In this document: positions 26,754 through 31,974 of the stretch, piece after piece
How the letters are laid out: every line of letters starts with the position of its first letter
How positions within the stretch are numbered: position 1 is the first letter of the stretch
Source: UBA6522 sp965204155
GTDB lineage: Bacteria; Pseudomonadota; Gammaproteobacteria; Steroidobacterales; Rariloculaceae
NCBI GenBank assembly: GCA_965204155.1
Contig: OZ241971.1
Coordinates: forward strand, 3,286,001-3,350,000
DNA length: 64,000 nucleotides
Direction: 5' to 3'
Notes under the pieces: generated by a model
What the model was told of the DNA's origin: nothing
The model's input: only the letters and a program-made list of their open reading frames with translations
The model's database searches: none
Program-made: the position numbers and the translations under genes

Positions 26754-27024
26754 CCATGATTTGGAAATCCATACAACTCAGATTGTCTGAAGCCGCTGGC
26801 GCCTCATCGGCCGGGCAAGCGGTCGTGGCGATAGCCAGCGACGCGCTCCCGTGTGCGAGGAATCGGCAGACGACAACCCGCATTAGCGTGGATTCGTATG
26901 AGTTTAATCATGGTGGACTCATGCGTTAAGCCTCTCCGGAAAACCGTTCTGGAGGGCTGACAAAACGAACCCTCCAGACCAGCTACCAAAGCCCTGGTCG
27001 GTTCGAAACCACCGGGGCTTTTTT
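26754..27024 (+). ncRNA. Untranslated leader or small RNA with attenuator-like hairpins
   Basis: Between the promoter and a terminator there is no convincing gene; a 57-codon frame from ATG 26756 has no ribosome site. Three mutually exclusive pairings are visible at its end. TCTGGAGGG (26948) pairs with CCCTCCAGA (26970). GACCAG (26977) pairs with CTGGTC (26994). AAAGCCC (26988) pairs with GGGCTTT (27015). This is the layout of a transcription attenuator; a free-standing small RNA is the alternative. Confidence 0.5.
26988..27024 (+). terminator. Intrinsic terminator upstream of the tRNA array
   Basis: AAAGCCC at 26988-26994 pairs with GGGCTTT at 27015-27021, with further GGT/ACC pairing inside, followed by a run of six T. 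The loop contains GGTTCGAAACC, which looks like a tRNA T-arm. Confidence 0.75.
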
Positions 27025-27036
27025 GTGCCCGGTGGA

Positions 27037-27048
27037 CGATCTTTAACA
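27037..27048 (+). promoter_or_regulatory. boxA-like antitermination element
   Basis: CGATCTTTAACA matches the boxA consensus TGCTCTTTAACA at 10 of 12 positions. In rRNA operons boxA recruits Nus factors so that RNA polymerase reads through terminators. It lies about 100 bp before the first tRNA and just after the terminator. Confidence 0.55.
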
Positions 27049-27062
27049 ACGTGGATTGTGTG
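27046..27062. repeat. Left arm of 17-nt complementary pair bracketing the tRNA array
   Basis: ACAACGTGGATTGTGTG here is the exact reverse complement of 30124-30140. In a single transcript the two would pair around all 25 tRNAs, as the processing stalks around 16S and 23S rRNA do. Confidence 0.8.
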
Positions 27063-27148
27063 ACGTGTCGGGGCAGTGCTTCGCGTGGTGCGGAGCGGCC
27101 GCAACATCAAACCCTGCGGTGCGTCCATGCGCCTGTCCCGACATCTTG

Positions 27149-27224
27149 GCTGACGTAGCTCAAATGGCAGAGCAACTGTCTTGTAAGCAGTGGGTTGCAG
27201 GTTCGATGCCTGTCGTCAGCTCCA
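27149..27224 (+). tRNA. tRNA-Thr (TGT)
   Basis: Full cloverleaf: acceptor GCTGACG/CGTCAGC, D-arm GCTC...GAGC, anticodon arm ACTGT-CTTGTAA-GCAGT, T-arm GCAGG-TTCGATG-CCTGT and encoded TCCA. First gene of the array. The base next to the anticodon stem pairs loosely. Confidence 0.9.
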
Positions 27225-27229
27225 GATTC

Positions 27230-27315
27230 GGAGGGGCATTCATTGGCGAGATACCCTGGTTGTAACCCAGGCGCCCTTTCGGGCTTTGCAGGTTCAACTC
27301 CTGCTCCCTCCACCA
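27230..27315 (+). tRNA. tRNA-Tyr (GTA), class II
   Basis: Acceptor GGAGGGG/TCCCTCC, anticodon arm CCTGG-TTGTAAC-CCAGG, long variable arm GCCCTTTCGGGC as expected of bacterial tRNA-Tyr, T-loop TTCAACT, ACCA end. The D-arm is short, with a six-base loop. Confidence 0.85.
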
Positions 27316-27320
27316 ATTGG

Positions 27321-27396
27321 GGATCGGTAGCTCAGACGGTAGAGCGCTCGGTTGAAGGCCGAGGCGGCGAAGGTTCAATTCCTTCCCGATCCGCCA
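27321..27396 (+). tRNA. tRNA-Phe (GAA)
   Basis: Acceptor GGATCGG/CCGATCC perfect, anticodon arm CTCGG-TTGAAGG-CCGAG, T-arm GAAGG-TTCAATT-CCTTC, encoded GCCA. Normal 76-nt class I shape. Confidence 0.92.
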
Positions 27397-27398
27397 CA

Positions 27399-27473
27399 TG
27401 GCATGTAGCTCAACGGTAGAGCGCCCGGCTGTTAACCGGGACGATGCGGGTTCGAATCCAGCCGTGCCAGCCA
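27399..27473 (+). tRNA. tRNA-Asn (GTT)
   Basis: Acceptor TGGCATG/CGTGCCA, anticodon arm CCCGG-CTGTTAA-CCGGG, T-loop TTCGAAT, encoded GCCA. One G-A mismatch in the T-stem. Confidence 0.88.
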
Positions 27474-27479
27474 GTCAGC

Positions 27480-27555
27480 GGGGGACTAGTTCAGTGGACA
27501 GAACATCCGGTTTGCAACCGGAAGGTGCGCGGTTTGAATCCGCGGTCCTCCACCA
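27480..27555 (+). tRNA. tRNA-Ala (TGC)
   Basis: Acceptor GGGGGAC/GTCCTCC with the G3:U70 pair that defines alanine tRNA, anticodon arm TCCGG-TTTGCAA-CCGGA, T-arm CGCGG-TTTGAAT-CCGCG, ACCA end. Confidence 0.9.
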
Positions 27556-28032
27556 ATCTCACGGCTTCGGCTTCGGCCGACGCGGTGACTTGCGGCCTGG
27601 CGCCGATAACCGTCGGTAACGGCGGGAAAGGGGCGCGACCCATGGCGTCCCGCCGAGCTTTCGGGCTCGGTCAATCCAGGCAGGCCCGACCCTCTTGTCC
27701 TCGCCGGGAGACCGGCGGGGATAGCGGCCAAGCGATGCGCGGAAGTAGCGTGGCTCACGCACCGGCTCTGCCGGGAATGCAGGCTCGTGAAAGAACACGT
27801 GGTGGTGCACCCCGCGGTACCGACATCGTCAATCGTGAAGGGCAACGGGTAGTGCATGGCAGTACGAGCCTTACGAGCGAGTGCGCATGCGCAGAGTTCC
27901 GGGGTTCCGGTGAGCAGCCGGCGTCCTAGTCCTCTGTTGAGTAGCCGGTAGGTGAAAGACAGTCGGCGTGTCGTATTTCGCGGCCCAAAAGGCGGCGAAG
28001 CGACCGGGGCGCGCACGTCGAAATGGGTTTCG
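27556..28032 (+). other. Structured spacer of the tRNA array, no gene recognised
   Basis: About 477 bp with no tRNA, T-loop motif or credible gene. It holds several hairpins: CCGAGC/GCTCGG around TTTC near 27652-27669, and CGCCGG/CCGGCG around GAGA near 27702-27717. It does not resemble tmRNA, RNase P RNA, SRP RNA, 5S rRNA, or group I or II introns as far as I can judge by eye. Frames on either strand run into the flanking tRNAs and look accidental. Confidence 0.5.
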
Positions 28033-28102
28033 CGCTTTTTAGCTCAGTGGTAGAGCTTCGCCTGATAAGCGATGGTCGCCGGTTCAAATCCGGCATTAGC
28101 CA
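28033..28102 (+). tRNA. Degenerate tRNA-Ile-like gene (GAT)
   Basis: D-arm GCTCAGTGGTAGAGC, anticodon loop CTGATAA (GAT) on a four-pair stem, and T-arm GCCGG-TTCAAAT-CCGGC are normal. The acceptor is not: CGCTTTT against ATTAGCC leaves mismatches at pairs 1, 5 and 6, and no CCA sits at the expected distance. It is probably a pseudogene, or needs unusual processing. It is isolated between the two long spacers of the array. Confidence 0.55.
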
Positions 28103-28453
28103 ACCGATCTAAACGCAAAGACGCGTCCCGGTGCGTACCGAGAAGTGGCTTAAGGCCGAAGCCCTCGGGCAATTCGGCGGTCCCGAAGCCGCAAGCGGAC
28201 GGACCTTGGCGGAACACCGCACGGTCAGGTAGCCCCTGTTTGGAGCCCGCGAGGCTCACGGTAAGTGAACTGCCGACCAGGTGCGCAATACGAGTGAATC
28301 GCCACACTCTCAAAAAGGCAGTCATGGCCGCTTACGATGGCGCCGGTTTCGGCCGGGCCATCGTGGACAGACGGGCAACGGTCGCCAGGCAAGGCGTCCG
28401 GTACTCCCCCAAAGGGTGGCTGGAAACGATGTAGTCTCAGTCGTTCATTTCCC
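28103..28453 (+). other. Second structured spacer of the tRNA array, no gene recognised
   Basis: About 350 bp without tRNA or credible gene. Pairings seen: ACTGCC with GGCAGT (about 28269 and 28316), GAGCC with GGCTC near 28241-28257, and AACGA with TCGTT near 28425-28445. Function unknown; possibly remains of former tRNA genes or an RNA processed from the array transcript. Confidence 0.45.
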
Positions 28454-28529
28454 GGCGCGGTAGCTCAACAGGCAGAGTCCTGGACTGTCGATCCAGAGGG
28501 TGCCGGTTCGACCCCGGTCCGCGTCGCCA
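28454..28529 (+). tRNA. tRNA-Asp (GTC)
   Basis: Acceptor GGCGCGG/CCGCGTC, anticodon arm CTGGA-CTGTCGA-TCCAG, T-arm GCCGG-TTCGACC-CCGGT, encoded GCCA. Regular 76-nt shape. Confidence 0.92.
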
Positions 28530-28536
28530 GCTTCAC

Positions 28537-28612
28537 GATCCGGTGGGCGAATGGTTAAGCCACGAGGCTTTCAACCTCGTAATTGCGGGTTCGAATCCCG
28601 TCCGGATCCCCA
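28537..28612 (+). tRNA. tRNA-Glu (TTC)
   Basis: Acceptor GATCCGG/CCGGATC perfect, anticodon arm CGAGG-CTTTCAA-CCTCG, T-arm GCGGG-TTCGAAT-CCCGT, end CCCA. Confidence 0.92.
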
Positions 28613-28613
28613 C

Positions 28614-28689
28614 GGACCGGTAGCTCAGCAGGCAGAGCACGCGATCGATAATCGCGAGGTTGACCGTTCGAATCGGTCCCGGTCCACCA
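28614..28689 (+). tRNA. tRNA-Ile (GAT) with C33
   Basis: Acceptor GGACCGG/CCGGTCC and T-arm GACCG-TTCGAAT-CGGTC are perfect. The anticodon arm is CGCGA-TCGATAA-TCGCG. The base before the anticodon is C instead of the nearly invariant U33. Only one base separates it from the preceding tRNA. Confidence 0.85.
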
Positions 28690-28693
28690 CACT

Positions 28694-28770
28694 CTGGGAG
28701 TAGCTCAGCCTGGCAGAGCGCCTGCCTTGGACGCAGGGGGCCGCAGGTTCAAATCCTGCCTTCCAGACCA
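28694..28770 (+). tRNA. tRNA-Pro (TGG)
   Basis: Acceptor CTGGGAG/CTTCCAG, anticodon arm CCTGC-CTTGGAC-GCAGG, T-arm GCAGG-TTCAAAT-CCTGC, ACCA end. Confidence 0.92.
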
Positions 28771-28775
28771 ACTTC

Positions 28776-28863
28776 GGAGGCTCGCAAGGCTGGCGTGCTT
28801 ATCGGTCTTGAAAACCGTGATGCCCGGAAGGGCGTGGGGGTTCGATCCCTCCAGCCTCCGCCA
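28776..28863 (+). tRNA. tRNA-Ser (TGA), class II
   Basis: Acceptor GGAGGCT/AGCCTCC, anticodon loop CTTGAAA, long variable arm GCCCGGAAGGGC, T-arm GGGGG-TTCGATC-CCTCC, GCCA. The D-arm is compact compared with usual serine tRNA. Confidence 0.85.
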
Positions 28864-28869
28864 CACAAT

Positions 28870-28946
28870 GGCGTTCCTAGCTTAATTGGTAAAGCTCCAG
28901 GCCGTGACCCTGGCCGATGCCGGTTCGAGTCCGGTGGTTCGCCCCA
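28870..28946 (+). tRNA. tRNA-His (GTG) with two acceptor U-U mismatches
   Basis: The extra 5' G (G-1) opposite C73, required for histidine tRNA, is present. The anticodon arm is CCAGG-CCGTGAC-CCTGG. The acceptor GCGTTCC against GGTTCGC leaves tandem T-T mismatches at pairs 4 and 5. T-arm normal, CCA encoded. Confidence 0.8.
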
Positions 28947-28966
28947 TTTTCCGTTACACCACGCAC

Positions 28967-29044
28967 CTGCCCGTAGCTCAGATGGAGCAGAGCGGCTGGC
29001 TTCGAACCAGCAGGTCGGGAGTTCGAGTCTTCCCGGGCAGGCCA
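28967..29044 (+). tRNA. tRNA-Arg (TCG)
   Basis: Acceptor CTGCCCG/CGGGCAG perfect, anticodon arm GCTGG-CTTCGAA-CCAGC, T-arm GGGAG-TTCGAGT-CTTCC, GCCA. Confidence 0.92.
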
Positions 29045-29049
29045 CTTTT

Positions 29050-29123
29050 CCGCTCTTGGCATAGTGGTCGTGCACCGGGCTTTTAACCCGGCGACGGGAG
29101 TTCGATTCTCTCAGGGCGGACCA
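29050..29123 (+). tRNA. tRNA-Lys (TTT)
   Basis: Acceptor CCGCTCT/AGGGCGG, anticodon arm CCGGG-CTTTTAA-CCCGG, T-arm GGGAG-TTCGATT-CTCTC, ACCA. Four-base variable loop. Confidence 0.88.
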
Positions 29124-29137
29124 CGCAAGAAAGCAAT

Positions 29138-29213
29138 GCGGCTGTAGCTCAGCGGGCAGAGCGCGACGTTGCCAACGTCGAGGCCGCCGGTTCGAGACCG
29201 GCCAGCCGCACCA
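29138..29213 (+). tRNA. tRNA-Gly (GCC)
   Basis: Acceptor GCGGCTG/CAGCCGC perfect, anticodon arm CGACG-TTGCCAA-CGTCG, T-arm GCCGG-TTCGAGA-CCGGC, ACCA. Confidence 0.93.
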
Positions 29214-29225
29214 CACTCATCCCGA

Positions 29226-29296
29226 TGCGGGGGAGGGGGTCTCACGCGGGGTTCATATTCCCGCTTCCGCCGGTTCGAATCCGGCCCCCGCTACCA
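29226..29296 (+). tRNA. tRNA-Met (CAT), initiator-like, with shortened D-arm
   Basis: 71 nt. The acceptor TGCGGGG/CCCCGCT has an unpaired 1:72 position (T-T), and the anticodon stem is G-rich (GCGGGG/TCCCGC); both are initiator traits. The loop TTCATAT gives CAT. The D-region is only about 14 nt, with a GAG/CTC stem and no usual TA at 8-9. T-arm GCCGG-TTCGAAT-CCGGC is normal. Confidence 0.7.
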
Positions 29297-29300
29297 TGTT

Positions 29301-29376
29301 TGCCCGATAGCTCAGATGGCAGAGCGCCGCTCTTACAAAGCGGATGTCGGTGGTTCGAAACCGCCTCGGGCAACCA
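29301..29376 (+). tRNA. tRNA-Val (TAC)
   Basis: Acceptor TGCCCGA/TCGGGCA perfect, anticodon arm CCGCT-CTTACAA-AGCGG, T-arm GGTGG-TTCGAAA-CCGCC, ACCA. Confidence 0.92.
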
Positions 29377-29381
29377 CACGT

Positions 29382-29458
29382 ACGGCTGTAGCTCAGAGGA
29401 CGAGAGCGCGACCCTGCGACGGTCGAGGACGGGCGTTCGAATCGCCCCAGCCGTGCCA
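29382..29458 (+). tRNA. tRNA-Arg (GCG)
   Basis: Acceptor ACGGCTG/CAGCCGT, anticodon arm CGACC-CTGCGAC-GGTCG, T-arm GGGCG-TTCGAAT-CGCCC, GCCA. Bacteria normally read CGC/CGU with an A34 (inosine) tRNA, so a G34 arginine tRNA is uncommon. Confidence 0.88.
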
Positions 29459-29463
29459 TCCAT

Positions 29464-29538
29464 TCGGCGTTCGTCTAACCGGCAGGACACAAGACTTTGA
29501 ATCTTGGGGACCTGGTTCAAATCCAGGGCGCCGAGCCA
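29464..29538 (+). tRNA. tRNA-Gln (TTG)
   Basis: Acceptor TCGGCGT/GCGCCGA, anticodon arm CAAGA-CTTTGAA-TCTTG, T-arm CCTGG-TTCAAAT-CCAGG, GCCA. Confidence 0.92.
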
Positions 29539-29543
29539 CCCCC

Positions 29544-29617
29544 AGGCCGGTCGTCTAATGGCAAGACTGCGGATTCCAGACCCGCCAATCGGCGTTCGAA
29601 TCGTCGCCGGCCTGCCA
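29544..29617 (+). tRNA. tRNA-Trp (CCA)
   Basis: Acceptor AGGCCGG/CCGGCCT perfect; anticodon loop TTCCAGA on stem GCGGA/CCCGC, with an A-C mismatch next to the loop and G37 instead of A37. T-arm CGGCG-TTCGAAT-CGTCG, GCCA. Confidence 0.82.
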
Positions 29618-29622
29618 ACACA

Positions 29623-29697
29623 CACGCCGTAGTCAAACGGGCAAGGCGCGAGGTTGCAACCCTCGAGGTCCCGGTTCGAATCCGGGCGGCGTGTCCA
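29623..29697 (+). tRNA. tRNA-Cys (GCA)
   Basis: Acceptor CACGCCG/CGGCGTG perfect, anticodon arm CGAGG-TTGCAAC-CCTCG, T-arm CCCGG-TTCGAAT-CCGGG, TCCA. Confidence 0.92.
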
Positions 29698-29700
29698 TAC

Positions 29701-29768
29701 GGGAGCCTGCGCCGAAGGAGATCACGGCTGCAAATTCGCTATCGCGATTTCCTGCGCCGCAGGCTCCC
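29701..29768 (+). repeat. 68-nt hairpin between tRNA-Cys and the next tRNA
   Basis: GGGAGCCTGCG at 29701-29711 is the exact reverse complement of 29758-29768, giving an 11-bp stem around a 46-nt loop. It ends 2 bp before the next tRNA. Possible processing signal or mobile-element scar. Confidence 0.7.
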
Positions 29769-29770
29769 AG

Positions 29771-29865
29771 GCCCCAGTAGCTCAGTCGGTAGAGCGGCGG
29801 GTTTATACCCCGTTATGCGCCAGATAAGCGGCAGGTCGCCGGTTCGAATCCGGCCTGGGGTACCA
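29771..29865 (+). tRNA. tRNA-like gene with TAT anticodon and 24-nt variable insert
   Basis: Acceptor GCCCCAG/CTGGGGT with a G-U closing pair, D-arm GCTC...GAGC, anticodon arm GCGGG-TTTATAC-CCCGT (TAT, Ile AUA). A 24-nt insert then holds a hairpin with loop CAGATAA, followed by T-arm GCCGG-TTCGAAT-CCGGC and ACCA. The insert plus T-arm closely resembles the anticodon-to-T segment of the degenerate tRNA-Ile at 28033, so this may be a chimera. A class II leucine-type tRNA is another reading. Confidence 0.6.
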
Positions 29866-29866
29866 C

Positions 29867-29945
29867 GTCTCCGTAGCTCAATCGGAATCAGAGCACCGGG
29901 CTTCTACCCCGGGGGTTGCAGGTTCGAGTCCTGCCGGGGACGCCA
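29867..29945 (+). tRNA. tRNA-Arg (TCT)
   Basis: Acceptor GTCTCCG/CGGGGAC, anticodon arm CCGGG-CTTCTAC-CCCGG, T-arm GCAGG-TTCGAGT-CCTGC, GCCA. One base from the preceding gene. Confidence 0.9.
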
Positions 29946-29949
29946 TCAT

Positions 29950-30027
29950 GGCCGTCTGAAGGGAATTGGCATACCTGCCTGTCTTAGAAACAGGCGCTTC
30001 TCGGTTCGACTCCGAGGGCGGCCACCA
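29950..30027 (+). tRNA. tRNA-Leu (TAG) with short variable loop
   Basis: Acceptor GGCCGTC/GGCGGCC, leucine-like D-arm with AATTGGCATA loop, anticodon arm CCTGT-CTTAGAA-ACAGG, T-arm CTCGG-TTCGACT-CCGAG, ACCA. The variable region is only CGCTT, whereas bacterial tRNA-Leu normally has a long variable arm. Confidence 0.82.
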
Positions 30028-30035
30028 TTTCAAGT

Positions 30036-30113
30036 GCGCGGCTGACGGGAATTGGCATACCTGGGTCGCTCAAAACGATCTGCTTCCCCGTTCGAATCGG
30101 GGGCCGCGCACCA
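30036..30113 (+). tRNA. tRNA-Leu (CAA) with short variable loop
   Basis: Acceptor GCGCGGC/GCCGCGC perfect, same D-arm as the preceding Leu tRNA, anticodon arm GGTCG-CTCAAAA-CGATC, T-arm CCCCG-TTCGAAT-CGGGG, ACCA. It again has a class I-sized variable loop. Last gene of the array. Confidence 0.82.
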
Positions 30114-30123
30114 TCCACCGCCA

Positions 30124-30140
30124 CACACAATCCACGTTGT
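30124..30140. repeat. Right arm of 17-nt complementary pair bracketing the tRNA array
   Basis: CACACAATCCACGTTGT, exact reverse complement of 27046-27062, placed 10 nt after the last tRNA. Confidence 0.8.
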
Positions 30141-30256
30141 CGGAGTCAATGACATAGAAATGATGAACCGGGGTAAGGTTGCGATGAGCAGGTTCGGCGA
30201 AACTGCATATGCGGCCCGGTTGCGGGCGGCGGCGGGCCGGTGCGGTGGGACACCGG

Positions 30257-31897
30257 CTACGCCGCCGGCGCCAGTTCCGTGGTATGTATCGGCTCCAGCC
30301 GGTCGATGGCATCGAGGGACTCCCGGTCCACGTCCCAGGCAAACTGCCGCAGCACGATCCGGTCGCGAAGGAAGTCGATCAGGGTGAAACCGTGATCCTC
30401 AATGGGCGACATTGTTTCCTCCATGTCCAGGTGAGCCGGCGGCGTCGCACCGATGCCGCGGACCACCGAGGGGAATCCCTGGATTGAAGTGCCGATGGGA
30501 CCGCTCAGGACTGCGGTCACGGGGTTCCCACGCAGATCGACGGCACCCGAACGGTGCATTTTCCCGGCGCCGATGGCGTGCAGGTCGCCGCTGACCAGCA
30601 AGGGAATCCTTCCATCCTGCTGACCCATTGCCTCCGCCAGCCGGTCATGCTGCCTCAACCAGCCCTCTTGCCAATAGGGCTTGTCAATCGCAGTCGTGAG
30701 CGTACCGCTCTCCGGGTCCAGAATGTCCGGATACCACTCGCCCCATTTGCCGGCACTCCAGCCGAACGGATTCGAGGGCACATGCACGCGGTGGCGTGCC
30801 TCCGACGAGCGGGTGCGGTCGATCAACCACCGCTCGACCTGCGGGCCGACGAACTGCGCGTTCGGTCCGGCGAGATTCATGGTGCGGCGCACGTCGTACA
30901 GCAGGATCTCCGCAAGCTGGCCAAACCGAAGCGTGCCGAAGCTCTCCGACACGTCGCCGCGATCTCCCGCGGAGGACCAGGGCAGGCCGGCGGGCCGCCC
31001 GTCGTCCGGCAGGAACTCCGGGTAGTAGAGTTGCTGGGTCGCTCGCGCAAGCTGAAGCTGGAACCAGGCGATGGGATAGCTGGCGAAATCGTCCGTGACC
31101 GCGTCGTTTTCCCAGTGGTCGTGATCGTCCTGCAGGAAAAAAACCGGCGTGGAGCGGAAATCGCTCCCGTAAATCGGGACGATTTGCGGGCCAGCGGCCG
31201 CCTTTATCGCCGTTTCGTTGCTCGCCCCGAGCGCGCTGGCCGAAAAGTCAAAGTTCGAAATACGGCCGGCTTCGCTCAATTGCCCGGCGTACTCGCCCTG
31301 CCAGGTGTGGAGGTCCCAATACATGTGGTCGCCGATGGCCACCGCGGCGTCAGGCTGAAACGACAGCGCGCGGCGCAGCAGGCGGTTGCGGATGCTGGCC
31401 GGCAGGAAGCCTTCGCGCTGACCGATCCCCTCGTAGGTGCCGCTGGTTCCGCCGGCACAGGTATAGAACAGCACGCGGAGGCGCTCCGGGTCTGCGGTTG
31501 GCGACGGGAAGGTGGAGAGCGGCCAGGGTTCGCACAAGGACTGGCCATTGGTGTCCTGCAACGAAAGCGCGTAGCGACGCCCCGGCTGCAACTGGCCGGC
31601 ATGGAACTGCCAGTATTCGCCGGCCGTGTCGCTCATCCTGCCGGCGATGGCGGAGTTCTCGAGTCGCAAGACGGGCGCGTCCGCCAACGCCCGATCGAAC
31701 GAGACCTTGAGCAGAATCCGCGTATCGCTGACCGTGGGAATAATATGCTGCACGAGACCGGCGTCCCATGCCTGAGCGGCCGGAGCTTGCTCCTGGGCCA
31801 TGGCCTCCAGCGGCAACCTGCCGAAATACGCCGCCCCCATGGCGCCTGCGGAACCGGCAAGGAATCTACGCCGGTTAATATGGATGCGTTTGGTCAT
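30257..31897 (-). CDS. Tat-exported PhoD-like metallophosphatase
   Basis: 546 residues with a twin-arginine leader (NRRRFLAGSAGAMGAAYFG). The PhoD-like metallophosphatase core has VLFYTCAGG, AVAIGDHMYWDLHTW, FFLQDDHDHWENDAV and LLVSGDLHAIGAGKMHRSG, with Asp and His metal ligands in order. An Ig-like N-terminal domain (about 40-130) is typical of PhoD proteins. It would release phosphate from phosphodiesters or monoesters in the periplasm, but the match is to the broader PhoD-like group and the substrate is open. It ends 117 bp after the array's right arm, on the opposite strand. Confidence 0.82.
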   Translation of the reverse strand: MTKRIHINRRRFLAGSAGAMGAAYFGRLPLEAMAQEQAPAAQAWDAGLVQHIIPTVSDTRILLKVSFDRALADAPVLRLENSAIAGRMSDTAGEYWQFHAGQLQPGRRYALSLQDTNGQSLCEPWPLSTFPSPTADPERLRVLFYTCAGGTSGTYEGIGQREGFLPASIRNRLLRRALSFQPDAAVAIGDHMYWDLHTWQGEYAGQLSEAGRISNFDFSASALGASNETAIKAAAGPQIVPIYGSDFRSTPVFFLQDDHDHWENDAVTDDFASYPIAWFQLQLARATQQLYYPEFLPDDGRPAGLPWSSAGDRGDVSESFGTLRFGQLAEILLYDVRRTMNLAGPNAQFVGPQVERWLIDRTRSSEARHRVHVPSNPFGWSAGKWGEWYPDILDPESGTLTTAIDKPYWQEGWLRQHDRLAEAMGQQDGRIPLLVSGDLHAIGAGKMHRSGAVDLRGNPVTAVLSGPIGTSIQGFPSVVRGIGATPPAHLDMEETMSPIEDHGFTLIDFLRDRIVLRQFAWDVDRESLDAIDRLEPIHTTELAPAA

Positions 31898-31974
31898 CGG
31901 GATCCTGATCTTGCTGTTCGCAATGTCGTCATTCTTGTATTGGGTATTGAGGCAGGCGCGGTCAATCGTAGGCC

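Noticed and set aside
26756..26929. 57-codon frame after the array promoter as a gene
   Set aside because: It would start almost at the transcription start with no ribosome site, and has no family similarity that I recognise; kept as a possible leader only.
27486..28016. Minus- and plus-strand frames over the tRNA array and spacers
   Set aside because: They run through tRNA genes and show no protein-like sequence or ribosome site.
27556..28453. Group I/II intron, tmRNA, RNase P RNA or SRP RNA in the spacers
   Set aside because: No domain V-like hairpin, group I core, tag-peptide frame or SRP tetraloop could be found by eye.
28614..28689. Reading the C33 tRNA as a different isotype
   Set aside because: The stem CGCGA/TCGCG fixes a seven-base loop with GAT at the centre, so it remains Ile.
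27149..30113. Amber suppressor tRNA for the TAG in the TonB receptor
   Set aside because: No gene in the array has a CTA anticodon.
27037..30140. Hidden rRNA operon
   Set aside because: boxA and a flanking stalk are present, but there is no 16S, 23S or 5S sequence; the spacers do not match rRNA cores.
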